From: Onchidella celtica
Lineage: Eukaryota > Mollusca > Gastropoda > Systellommatophora > Onchidiidae
Assembly (NCBI GenBank): GCA_963931925.1
Contig: OZ007575.1
Location: forward strand, 40,209,346-40,273,345
Direction: 5' to 3'
DNA length: 64,000 nt
Shown here piece by piece: positions 1-11,208 of the stretch. Under the pieces are notes generated by a model. It was not told the origin of the DNA, did no database searches, and was given only the letters and a program-made list of their open reading frames with translations. The stretch's first letter is position 1, and each line of letters starts with the position of its first letter. The position numbers were made by a program, and so were the translations under genes.

Positions 1-304
1 ATCTAATCTGTCTGTCTGTTCGTCTGACTCACTGACTGGCTGACTGTCCACTGTTACTGATTATAACGCGAGTTCTGGCTTGCTGTCATTGATTGTCTGC
101 CCCCTTTTCTCTACCACCCCCCCCCCCCCATTCAGGAATGCAATTTTCCTTTCTCATTTCCTGGACTAATCCTCGCGGATTCCCTTGTCCCTCCACCTTC
201 CACCCCACCTTCAGTCCCATCCCGCCACCCACATCCTGGCAATGTGGAGGGCTGACGGCCTGGTGGTATACATAGTTCTTGTCAACAAACATAGTTGTGT
301 CGTC

Positions 305-786
305 TTGGGGAATGAGCAGCCAGTCCCCACTGTGTAGAGGCTAGCCAGTCCAGTAGTGTAGTCTAGCATAGAGCATCACAGTCCCCTTTGTGTAGTGAAG
401 AGGGTAGCATGTCCAGTTGTGTAGTACAATTTAGAGCTACCAAGTCCCGTTTGTATAGTGTAGAGGGCAGCCAGTCCAATAGTATAGTATAATAAAGCAT
501 CACTGTCCCCTTTGTGTAATGTATAGGGTAATCGGTTCAGTAGTGCAGTGTTGTATAGTTCAGAGCATATCTTTGTGTAGTGTAGAGGGTAACCAGTCCA
601 GTGTGTGTAGTATAAATTAGATCATACCCATTCCCCTTTGTGTAGCGAAGAGGGTAGCCAGCCCAGTGTATGGTGTAGTATATTCCAGAGAACAAACAGT
701 CCCCTAGTGTAATAAAATAGCCAGACCGGTAGTGTGGTAAAGACAGTCCAAAGGAATGCCGGTCCCCTAGTGTAGTTTGGAGGATA
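305..786. repeat. Degenerate flank of the 29-bp minisatellite
   Basis: Repeating phrases of the type AGCCAGTCC-AGTGTAGT and AGTCCCCTTTGTGTAGTG at irregular 50-60 bp spacing show older, diverged units of the array. Confidence 0.65.
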
Positions 787-1092
787 ACCAGTTCCGCAGT
801 GTAGTGTAGTGTGGTGTAATATAGTGGGTAACCAGTCCCGCAGTGTAATGTAGAGGGTAACCAGTCTCATAGTGTAATGTAGTGGGTAACCAGTCCCATA
901 GTGTAATGTAGTGGGTAACCTGTCCCATAGTGTAATGTAGTGGGTAACCAGTCCCATAGTGTAATGTAGTGGGTAACCTGTCCCATAGTGTAATGTAATG
1001 GGTAACCAGTCCCATAGTGTAATGTAGAGGGTAACCAGTCCCATGGTGTAGTGTAGAGGGTAACCAGTCCCATAGTGTAGAGAGTAACCAGG
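787..1092. repeat. 29-bp minisatellite array
   Basis: Tandem units of GGGTAACCAGTCCCATAGTG plus TAATGTAGT, starts spaced 29 bp apart (about 827, 855, 884, 913, 942, 971, 1000). A decayed version of the same unit extends left to about 305. Each unit contains the palindrome GGTAACC. Long minus-strand ORFs here are by-products: 29 is not a multiple of 3 and units lack stops, so all three frames stay open with a 29-residue protein period. Confidence 0.9.
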
Positions 1093-1287
1093 TCAGTGAC
1101 ATAAATTAGTCTAAAAGGTTGGCTGCATTCTTTGTAGGGGATGGCCAAGGAGTTTGTCCTCATTGTACCAGTGAGTGTGGCTGACAGTTTAGGAAAGAAG
1201 CCTTGTGAGCAGATCAACCATCAGTTACTTGGGACTGACCAAACGGGTGACTTGTTAAGTCTAAATCATAATTTTTACCCAGCCATG

Positions 1288-1494
1288 GCGGTTCATTGCA
1301 TTCCTGAGCATGGGGGCTATCAGGTAATATCACAGTAAAGGAAATGCGTCAATAGGAAAATGCAACAGTCCAACAGACAGTCATAATGGCATAAGTCACC
1401 AAATGACAAGAAAAGAAACAGTTTTTTTTTTTTTCGTAAACTCTCAAAAGTGTCAAAAATGACTTATACCATTAGCGTAGAGTAGTGACGATAT
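1288..1494. repeat. Dispersed repeat R1, copy 1
   Basis: Begins CGGTTCATTGCATTCCTGAG and ends near CCATTAGCGTAGAGTAGTGA. It matches 25870-26068 on the same strand over about 200 bp with small indels. Confidence 0.75.
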
Positions 1495-2124
1495 AGAATC
1501 ATGGACATTTACAAGCCCGAGGGGGGGGGGGGGAGAGAGGAGGAGAAGTGTTTCTGGAGATCAGATAATTTTTCCAGGGACTGCACATCGCGTTTATCCA
1601 GTATCTACCTGGTCGTCCTCCCTCCCTCCCTCGTGCAGTACAAGGATAGTGATGATAGTCCTGGCCAGTTGCCATAACCTTTTCCCACCTTTACGACCGT
1701 GAACATTGACGGTATATTTGCAGTTACCTAATTGCTGCTCCTGTGTGGAGAGACGAGGGCAGGAGTGGAAACGCTTTCTTGAGCTTCACGCCTTCCTCGC
1801 CGAAACAATACCTGTGGACTTTTAGAATAAAATTCAGGGGGGGGGGGGGATGGAAGGAAGCTTTGGTGCATGCATTTGTATTATGTATTCAACCTGGATT
1901 TCATTTTATGTGTGATTTTAGCACATGAATAACCGTAACATGATCTTGGCTTGGATAGGCTTTGGTCTGGAGTACCTTGGTTTTTTGTTGTTTTTTAACC
2001 TCATATTTGATACATGGTTTTATTTAATATTTGTTTGTTTGTTTAACATCTTTCTGTGTGGGTGTGATGAGAGGGAGAGAGAGAGAGAGTGCAATATTAA
2101 TCCAGCTCGGAGGAAGAATGAAAT

Positions 2125-2400
2125 TGATAATAATAAAAATACACAGCATTTATATAGCGCCTCATCAGGCTCTAAGCGCTTTACACCATTTATATCATAA
2201 TTATAATCACACCCACAATACACAGGCATGCTCAGGAAAAACAAAAAAATGGTCGTTCAGAGTGTAAAAAGATGACTCTTCAGCTGATATTTAAACGTCA
2301 TAAAATTTTCAGTCTCTGTCAAAGACAAACTCCTTGACCATCCCCTAGAAAGAATGCAGCCAACTTTTTAGACTAATTTATGTCTCTGACCAGCAGAAAA
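2125..2400 (-). mobile_element. L2-like LINE 3' end with ORF2 C-terminus
   Basis: Minus strand: a short open stretch near 2330-2265 encodes ETENFMTFKYQLKSHLF then TL and stop, the usual C-terminal FK-QLK-HLF motif of L2/CR1 proteins. Downstream come AAGCGCTTAGAGCC, GCGCTATATAAATG and an ATTATTATC tail at about 2128. The 5' flank from about 2320 to 2390 matches 1091-1150 in inverted orientation. Confidence 0.72.
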
Positions 2401-3479
2401 GCAAGAGTTTTGGTTCATCAACCATCACGTGACGAACACAGGCCATATCACTTTGTTAACTTGAAATCTGAATTTTCCATCTGTGGCCGGCTTATTACCA
2501 ATAATTATTTGTCTCTCTCGTTCTTTTATGTGTGTTTTTTCCCTTGCTACAGCCAGGCCATCTGCCGATCTGTCTTGTCAGTTGGTCCGGTTGTTGTAGG
2601 AGTTTAGTTTCATGTCTTTCGTAAGGGCTTCCAAATACGGGAATGCTCTGTCAAGGACCATTGGTTACCTCTTCATGATGCGCGTGAAATTTGAAGTACT
2701 AAGTAATCGAACTGCAAGAATGTTAGCATTTTATTAAAATTTGAGATAACAAAACCTTTTAGCATCGTCTTAAGTATATGGCGAACCGATTGCTCTCGCC
2801 AGGCACCATCAAGTAAATTGATTCTCATTCGAACAGGTGCTGGATCGGAGTTTCGACACGAAGAAAAAAAAACATTTTTACGGTGTCTGCAGCTGTAAAC
2901 ATTCTAATGTAACAGTTACCGTACTCGACTGTGAGAAGCGACGGCCGTTATCCCCCTGAGATTATAGACATTTTATCCGTTTATAGATTACTGTAAGACA
3001 CCTAGCACACGCGTAAGGTGAAGTTGGCTTGGAAGATTTCTTTAATTTGGGTTTTGTCGTCATAAATTAGGAAGGGGCGGGAGTGAGGATAAAGCAGAGA
3101 TGTAGATGCGTTGATGGGTGTACTAAAGTATAGGAAAAGTTACTCTTCTCATGAGGACGAGGTATTAATTGTATAAAATAGTCATGTTCACCAGCATGAT
3201 AGGGAAGAACGAATGTTGTTTGTGCGTTTCAGTGCAAGAGAAAATACCACTGTAATCTTTTCTAGCATCCATCTATTATATATTTCAGTAACTTTTCAAC
3301 CTTTGGCATGAGTAACTGACCAAACTATACACTCTTCAGGCCTTAAATTTGGCAGGAAAGTGGCAATTAAGATAAGGAAGATGATGGCTGTAATTAAAAG
3401 TTGTTTACTTCAAGCATGTATTTTTGAAAAATAATAATGTTTATTGCTATGTAACATCTGTATTTTTGCATGTTTATTT
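2401..3479. other. No gene seen, 2.4-3.5 kb
   Basis: AT-rich sequence with no convincing coding frame, no splice-framed exon and no recognised repeat. Confidence 0.5.
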
Positions 3480-3678
3480 CGTAATATACAGAACCGTACA
3501 TGTCATAAAAAGTAACCGTATCAAGCGTTCAGTTTGGTGCGTAGTGTTCTGGTGCGCATGAGTCTGAAGCAAGACTGTAGTTTATTACTTTTATTATATG
3601 AGAGAGAGACCGAGAGAGAGAGAGAGAGAGAGAGCACATGATTGTTTATTCCGGGCAATGCCCGGTACGTCATCTAGT
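3480..3678 (+). mobile_element. Helitron-like 3' terminus
   Basis: A perfect 7-bp-arm hairpin CCGGGCAATGCCCGG (3651-3665) is followed after 8 bases by CTAG (3674-3677) and then T. Helitrons end in a GC-rich hairpin about 10 bp before CTRR and insert 5' of T. A GA microsatellite (3600-3634) precedes it, as in short Helentron/DINE-type elements. The 5' end was not located, so the start given is arbitrary. Confidence 0.5.
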
Positions 3679-3679
3679 T

Positions 3680-5500
3680 TACGACATTCGTATTGGCTTA
3701 TTGCATCACGGTTTTTTGTTGTTGGTTGTTGGATTTTAATTAGGTTCTTAAGATTTGGCTACAGAACGTTGTCATATTCCAGGGATTCGGGGACATAAAT
3801 TTCCTTGAAATCAAATGACAGGGCACCATCAGTTCTTCCAGGGGATCTCTTATTCTTAAATCTATGTAAAGTCTGGCGACTGATTGTTTTCAGTGGTTTC
3901 ACAATTTCTCTTGGAGTTCTCTTAATTATTTTTGTTCGAATTTCACAGTAGATAGAACTTATCACATGGTCCAAATTCTGTTGATGGATGATATTGATGA
4001 AATTATCCAGGTGTTCGTGTATAAGCATTCTTGGTTTGATGTCCCAAAACGACAGTATCTTGAATTATTGACATCGGTGTCTGAATTCCAGTTTATGTTG
4101 GGTTAACTGAATGTTGCAGAATGTTAGACCCGGGTGCATTTGGGTAAGACCGTCCCAATTTCAGCGCATATAAGGAATGGACATTAGGTCAAGATCCACA
4201 TACCTACATAAAGTAGATTTGATACACCGAACGTGAAAGTGTAGACGTGCTTGGAAATACTGCCTGTTAGATAGAGTATGTGTGGAGTCCATACTGAATC
4301 AGGAGAGAGTACCTATGACATTATATATTAGAATACCGAGCCAGGAAAGATGGCGTCAGTAATCTCCCGGGTGTCATATAGGGATGAAATTTGGCGAATG
4401 GATGTTGGTCTGGCGAATAGAGGTCAACTTTAAAGTCCGTCCGAGGATCGGAGAGGGCGGAAGACGTGGTAATGATGAATGGGATGACGCTGGAGATTGG
4501 GTGTTCCAGAGCGCGTGTGGTCTTAAGTCGCTTCTGTGAGGAACGCTGAATATTGGTTTGGATTGAGAGCGGCTGGACAATAAAACTGGTGCAAGATAAA
4601 CCCGTATGTGAAATTTCATTGATTGGCGGGTGGATGCTTAATTGGTCCCGTGGAGGGTTAAAATTTGTTATTGTTGTTGTTGTTGTCGTTATTGTTGTGG
4701 GGTTTTCCCGATAGTTTCAAAAGTAAGCAAGCCAGTGTTTCATATAATTTACATGAATGTCACATGTGGAGGAACTTCTTTGAAGAGGATATTATTCATA
4801 GCCGTATCATATCTTAAAAGACATGTAATGCAATTGAAAACTATTGCATTTACAAAGAGGGAAAAGAGCATTCAATCTCGCTGTTTTTGAAGTGGATTCA
4901 GCTGCGTCCCTGGCCGAGTAAAAATGAAAGAAACCAGAGATACTGAAAGAAATAAATTAGAATGTAAATGAAATGGTTGTGAGTGTCAAGTTCTTAATAA
5001 CAGGACTTCAGATTGTCCGTATTTTCATTTATTATAGATTTTGTTGTTATTTTGTCTGTTGTGTTTGACGATATGGGTAAAAGGTAGTAATCAAGTTATC
5101 AGGGAACTGCAGCTGTGCCGGTCACTGAACATTTTTCTGGACAGACTTATACAGCCTTGATGCAGCTAGAATTAGGCATGGGGTTTTGGGGTTGTTGTTT
5201 TTGTGTGTGTGTGGGTAGTTGTTGTTTGTTCGTGTTGATATTTGATCGTTGTATGCAGTCCAAAATTTGATGAGACGCTCTTTGTTACATATGACATTTG
5301 CAAGCAAGCAGAAATTAGGTTATTTCCCCTTTAGTTGCACAGTGTCATCAACTTCAGTTGCTTCTAACACAGTCTAAAAATGTTCAGAATTCAATCAATC
5401 TAGCACCAAATCCAAGGGAAAGGAGTTCTCTTTCACTTGATATCAATAACTCAGTTTACCTAAAATGTACCTTGTGGACCAAACCATCATGATGCATCAC
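3680..5500. other. No confident gene, 3.7-5.5 kb
   Basis: On the minus strand 4028-3759 is open for 89 codons. Its frame extends upstream to about 4160 through a single TAA, which may mark an old, decayed coding sequence. The product is not recognisable. The remainder contains only small random frames. Confidence 0.35.
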
Positions 5501-5503
5501 ATA

Positions 5504-6050
5504 TGTGAGTGTGCATGAGAAAACCCACAATATGTCGACAGAGCTGATTTTGAGAAAAACAGCTTTGAAGTGAAAATATGGGTCCGACACAAACTTCCAA
5601 CTTGGCTGTTGTTTTGGGGACCGTGGCATGACCGTGGCATGTTACAGGGTAAACTGTAGACGAACAGTGAACACTAGTCACTATGATCTCTATAAAAGCT
5701 TTGTAATGACTACGGTCTCCTAACAAGATCCAAAAACTTCCGACTTGGCTGTTGTTTAGGGGACCGTGGCATGTTACAGGGTAAACTGTAGATGAGCAGT
5801 GAACACTACTCACTATGATCTCTATACCGGCTTAGTTATTAGACTACGGTCTCCTAACAGCAATCATTCCAATATTAATGGGTCATATAGCTATTGCCAC
5901 TTTTAGGATTAAATGCCGTTTTCTCAAAATCTTGTTTTAGGGGGGGTCACTGACTTCAATTTATCAGAAATGTCTTGTCTTTTATTATATGTACAGAACT
6001 CAAAATGTCATGTTTGCGACTTATTGTGGGTTTTCTCATGCACACTCACA
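5504..6050. mobile_element. TA-flanked MITE, copy 1
   Basis: 547 bp with inverted ends TGTGAGTGTGCATGAGAAAA at 5504 and its complement ending at 6050, flanked by TA at 5502-5503 and 6051-6052. The interior contains two tandem units of about 130 bp, each with GGACCGTGGCATGTTACAGG and a following ACGGTCTCCTAACA block. No coding capacity. TA duplication and structure suggest mobilisation by a Tc1/mariner-type transposase (inference). The first unit has an extra 11-bp duplication (GACCGTGGCAT) absent from copy 2. Confidence 0.82.
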
Positions 6051-7163
6051 TATATTTTGGGCCTCAAGATTTAAGAAAAACTTAACGGTGGCCAAAACCC
6101 GTATCAGGCATACACATGCTCTCTGCGAAATGGTCGCAAGCGCCTGAGAATGTTTTGATATAGCACGATGTACACTCAAGAGCATGCATGGGGAATAGAG
6201 GTGTCGAACATTATGATGGTTTACAGCGGAGTGTTGCTATCCCGAGCTCTAGGCAGGCTGTAGTTGTGTGTAGGTTGTTTCCCAGCGTGCCAGCTAGGAA
6301 CGTGAGATGTGACGTAATTCGCTACGTGAGCGTCAGTCCGGCTTGTAAGCCCTCATCAAGCTACATAGGCCTACAACTACCATATGATACAGTTTATCTC
6401 AGACTAGCTCCTTGGTGGTAGCCATTTTTTCCCCCCGTTTTTTTTTTACCCCCTTTTCTAGTTTTCGTCAGTATATATCTATATCTATAATATCTATATA
6501 TATTTGTACTTTCTTTTTGTGCCCGCAATCTCTGTGTCCCAGCTTGCGTGGTTTTTCTTCCTATCTGACTGTATGTCTATCTGTCCGTCCGTCCGTCCAT
6601 CTATCTATCTATCTGCCTGTCTGTTTGACTACCGATGTCTTTTGACGTAGGTATATCTATGACTTTAGTCTATTTTTATCTATGTCGTTTGGCTGGCTGG
6701 CTGGCTGTCTGTGTTTCTATCTGTCAGTCGGTCTATCTGGCCCATCTGTCAGTGTACCATTCTGTTCCTTTCTCTGGCGCAGATTGTTTGCCTGGCATTT
6801 TATCTATATATTTCTGTCAATCCCCCCTCCCCCAACATTTCATTATGACCACTCTAGTTTTCCTGCTTGAATCTGATATTCCCGTTTCATCCTGCATCAT
6901 TGGCCGAGCCACATATGCGTACAAGGTTTTGTTTGCTCATTTCAAAGCATCTGTTTAGCTCACCCGATCTATGCAGACTTGCACTTCTTTTTCACTTCTC
7001 TGCAGAGCTAGCAATATGGAAGCTGCATGTGTGGACGCCATTTTTCTGGCTTAGCCTCCGTTTCATGTCTTTGTTAGCGAGGCAGGGGAATTTTCCTGGA
7101 AAAAAAAATGAATTGTTCAGGGCAGTCTTTGAATGTGCAGCTGCAGGATAGATTCTTTCCGAC

Positions 7164-7187
7164 CCCCTCTCTCTCTTTTTCTTTCTT

Positions 7188-7237
<50 letters not shown>

Positions 7238-7373
7238 ACTCACTCTTTGTGTCTCGCTCTCAACCCCTCCCCCCTCTTTTTTACCTTCTCCTCCCTTTCT
7301 CTCACCCCTCTCCCTGCCATTCTCTCCTTCACTCCCTCTCTCCCCCAGTCTCCCCCTTTTTTTTGTCTCTTTT

Positions 7374-7455
<82 letters not shown>

Positions 7456-7640
7456 CTCTCTTTGTCTCTTTCGCTGTCTGTCTCTGTCTCTCTCTCTGTC
7501 TCTCTCTCTCTGTCTCTCTCTCTTTCTCTGTCCCTCCCTCCCCTCTCTTTCCCTCAATCCCCCCCTCCCTCCCTCCCCCCTCTCGCCCCCGTGTTTTTTT
7601 TTTGCGGTGCTTGGGGTTGGGGGAGGGAGGGGGGGGGGAG
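7164..7640. repeat. CT/CTGT microsatellite block with terminal poly-G
   Basis: Nearly continuous polypyrimidine on the plus strand: (CT)n, (CTTT)n, (TCTG)n and (TCC)n tracts, then a 10-bp G run at 7629-7638. Long Ser/Leu or Arg/Glu ORFs across it are low-complexity artefacts. Confidence 0.9.
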
Positions 7641-7699
7641 TTAACTTTAAATACATTTTTGTTGGCAATCTTTCCACCTAGTTTATGGGACTGAATAAA

Positions 7700-10145
7700 G
7701 CTTAAGTAACAGCTGGATATGTTCCTAGGAATTTATATCAATGAAGCAGTGATGCCGTTTTTTAATGTAACAAAATTCGACCCAATTGGCAAGGCGTTGA
7801 GGAAGGAAAAGCAGAACAAAATACAGATTATGTGTGATAGCAAGCGGATTGATAGAGCGATTCAAAGGTTGAAAAAACTAGTTGGCCCGCTGACTCGGGG
7901 AATACACAGATGTGATTTTTAAAAGTTGCTCTTCAATAACCAGTGTGTAAACTGAGGCGCAGAACTAAATTTCCTGTCGTACTTTTTAATTCTACTTGAA
8001 GACAGTGCGTCTTTTTTTTTTTTTTAGAATGTATTTACAAGTACGTACGTCCCTCGAGTTTGTTTGTTGTTGTTGTTTTTGCGCTAGGGGTACGTATCGG
8101 TATTTTAAAGCCTTTTGTGACTCCAGAGCTAGAGAGCTCTTCCCTAGATACTCCTAGCAAAAGCTTTAATTAATTATTCTTTCAGACTTTCTTTGTTTTC
8201 CTGTTTTTGGTTGAAATGGTAGGCGGGGGGGGGGGGGGGCGGATTCCATAAGATTTAGGGTTGAGGATAAGGACGGGGTTAGGAATAGGTACGTACACGT
8301 ACGCGCCCCAGGCGCAAGACGCTTGGGATACCTACCTACCTTTAACAATAGCATTTTTTTTGTTACGGGCTCAAAATATAAGGACACTTTCTGCTGTTCA
8401 ACTCAGTAGTGGCTCAAAATCAGCGAAAGTATGAAAAATTTAGCGAGATTCAAAACCTTTTAAAGTATGCCTTCGTACAGCTTTACGTCTTTCCACGCGT
8501 AATATGATATTTAGTAGGATTTCAGGCTCAGAGATTAAAAAGCCTTTCATGATAACATTGGAGGCCTTACTTCTTTGTAATAATGATGATGATACGTAAA
8601 GAAAAGAGAAAGTAATTCAAGATGCAAAAGAGGCGTAAAAATCGGGGCCAAGGGAAATGAAAGGGAGAGTCGAAATTTAGGGGAAATATAATAGAATAAG
8701 GAAACATAATCATTAAGCTGTGTGGGTGTCACCAGGCGACACATGTCAAACATGATGTAGTTGAGCCACTCCGGACATATCGCGTTCCCGGCAATGGAAA
8801 TTTTCTTGTGGCGCCAGATGGGTCCGACACTGAATTTTAATGATAAGGAAACAGCAGTGATCATGTCCATGCCATGGTCAGGATAATACTCAGCTGATGA
8901 CCACTGACGGCGGCATATTTAATTTATTATGTCTGTCAAATTTGATACCTTATTGTGTGCTTTTGTGTGGGCGTAGATCTGTAGTGCCATTTACTCACCC
9001 ATCGAAACAATCCCAGGACCGGTTACCGACCATAATGTACGATGGGGTACCCATAACCACATAGTCGATTGTTTAAGAGAATTGCCTACGTCATGCAGTT
9101 TGAAATTATAATTACCTATGTCACTTCTCTGGTGAGCCTGAGCGCGAACAAGCCGATTTTGTTCAGCCGGGCTAGTCGGATGGTGACGTCATAACATTGA
9201 GTTTCAACAGAGAGCATGCATGTAGAGAGAGGTTTCACTATTGGTCGATTTGCGCTGCGAGACACAGGAGGCTTTGGGAAACCACCGTTAGCATGGAGCG
9301 GAAAGTGGGTCGCTGCGGTAAACAACTCCTGTCAACAAAGGTCATTGTTTTCCTCCACTCACCTAGCAAACTACCAGGGTTGTATTGGGCCATGGGGTTG
9401 GGGCGGGGAGGGAGGGGGGGGGGGGGGGGTTAGGAAGTGAAAAATATGTCCAAATGTAAAAACATACATGGAATGAGAAAGTCCCCGGCACAAATTTGAG
9501 CTATTCGTTTTGTTGTTGTTTTACATGTTATAATTAAATTCAGTATTATGTTTCCGTTGTTTCCTATCTAGTTATATGAATAATGATTATATTAATTGTG
9601 TTGGCTAATTTTCCCCCTTCAGGTTCCATGGGGCTTATATTTTTTATCCTCATATGCAATAAGCTGTCACATTAGATATGCTTTATGGTTGTTTTTTTTA
9701 TTCAATAAAATATTGCAACCTGACACTGTTTCGGTGTAGGAGAAGGAGAGACAAAACGAAGAGCAGCCAAAGTATTTTTTATTGAATAATGAATATTTCA
9801 TGTTCGTTTTTACGTGTTTATTATCTGTATTCATTAGCTGAGAATAACGGATGGTTAAATTGGAATCAGCTGATCTTATCAGCTGCGGTGAGAAAATGTG
9901 AATAATGATCTCTTGACAGATAGCAATACACACATTAACAATATTCTCTGCCTCGGGATTTGCACACAGAAGGGGAGGCTGTTGCTTACATTAGGTTTGG
10001 TAAATGATGTGTTTGCTTAAGTAAGAAAGTAAGTTCAACTTGTGATGTAACACATCGAAGGCTGCATGGTAAACCATTGTAACTTTTTATTTTACAATTT
10101 TTTCAAGGAAGCAAAGAACTGAATTACTAACTTTATCGGACTTAG
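7700..10145. other. No gene seen, 7.7-10.1 kb
   Basis: Contains poly-G tracts at 8225-8239 and 9414-9429 and short frames without recognisable domains. Confidence 0.5.
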
Positions 10146-10147
10146 TA

Positions 10148-10730
10148 CGGGGTGACCAACAAAAAAAAACACACAAAAACAGTACCCATGAAAATTTTTG
10201 TTAAATTTCGAGAAATTTGCTGGTCTTAAACTTCACTCTAGGTACATTCATTCTCCAAAATTTCAGCTATCGTAGTTGCTTTGCATGAAAGTCATAGTCT
10301 TTCCGAAATATGTTCCAAATGGCGTCCAGGGAGTTGGAGGCAAACTAGCACACCTCTCGCAAAATTGTTAATTACTCGAACACATTCCTCTTTGGGAATT
10401 TCTCCGATTTTTGCTGGGATCGCTGCCTTCAGTTCACCAATCGTTTGACGGTTGTTCTCGTACACATTATCCTTGAGGTATCCCCCCCCCCCCACAGTTT
10501 AAAAATCGGGGGGGGGGGGGTCAAGTCCGGTGAATGCGGTGCCCACTCAAGGTCACACTTCTGGCTGATCAGTCTTTCCTGAAATCGCTCTCTCAGGAAG
10601 TCATTTGATGTGTGGGGGGTGGCCCCGTCTTGCTGGAACCATTGCTCATCTCGATCTATCCCTATGCCCAAAAACTTCCTCAGATTTGTGGGCTCTGTTG
10701 GTTTTTTTTGGGGGGGGGGGGGGGTCACCC
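10148..10730 (-). pseudogene. Mariner/Tc1-superfamily transposase remnant
   Basis: Minus-strand fragments in two frames. The first reads EQWFQQDGATPHTSNDFLRE and CDLEWAPHSPDLTP, containing the second catalytic Asp (QQDGA). The second reads YLKDNVYENNRQTIGELKAA and continues to a C-terminal GRHLEHI. Between them the expected PDFFLWGYLK is destroyed by expanded poly-C and poly-G tracts, so the third acidic residue is lost. The 10148 end shows TA then CGGGGTGACCAAC; a matching GGTCACCC lies at 10722-10729, so both terminal repeats may be present around an internal deletion. The N-terminal half is missing. Confidence 0.8.
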
Positions 10731-10734
10731 TTAG

Positions 10735-10987
10735 TTAACTCTTTTGGGATATATCCCCGATTTATCTATGCCAGTGAAAAACGCGTTTGGACGCATCACC
10801 GATTTATATTGTATTCTACATGCAAATTCTCTTTTATTTGATGTTGTGTGACATTTTACTTTACTATCAATCCTTTTTTTTCTGTAAGCGTTTTTTCTGA
10901 ACCTTGCTGTAGCTTCACAAAGTGGGAAAAATCAGTTACGCCCAGACTTATCCGAAGCTCCTAACACTGACGTCCTGAAAGAGTTAA
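10735..10987. mobile_element. TTAA-bounded MITE-like element A
   Basis: Begins TTAACTCTTTTGGGA and ends TCCTGAAAGAGTTAA, imperfect inverted ends of about 15 bp that both contain TTAA. 253 bp, no coding. It abuts the mariner remnant. The structure fits a small non-autonomous element with TTAA targets; alternatively TTAA is part of the inverted repeat. Confidence 0.5.
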
Positions 10988-11133
10988 GATATTTTTAAAA
11001 GGCCATTGTTACGGGCGGATAGTATTTTACATTATAAGTCATTGCTCAACAATGAACACAACTCAGTATTTTCTCTGTTTGGCTTTGTCATGAGGCTACG
11101 TGCCCCTAACAATATTCTTTAAAAAAACATTAA

Positions 11134-11208
11134 TTAACCCTTAGTTTTCAGCACCCCCAAGTTACAACACAGCTTGGGGGTTATCAAGGGCTACAAATAT
11201 GCCAAATA
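11134..11208 (+). repeat. Dispersed repeat R3, copy 1
   Basis: Begins TTAACCCTTAGTTTTCAG and ends GGGCTACAAATATGCCAAAT. Related to 33211-33291 (plus) and 48189-48271 (minus). Confidence 0.72.

Noticed and set aside
787-1092. CRISPR-like array
   Set aside because: Units are contiguous with no unique spacers, and the context is eukaryotic.
622-1217. Three overlapping minus-strand ORFs with repeated motifs
   Set aside because: Created by the 29-bp minisatellite, which lacks stops in every frame.
7108-7681. Long ORFs of Ser/Leu or Arg/Glu on both strands
   Set aside because: Direct translation of CT/GA microsatellites; no domain and no start context.
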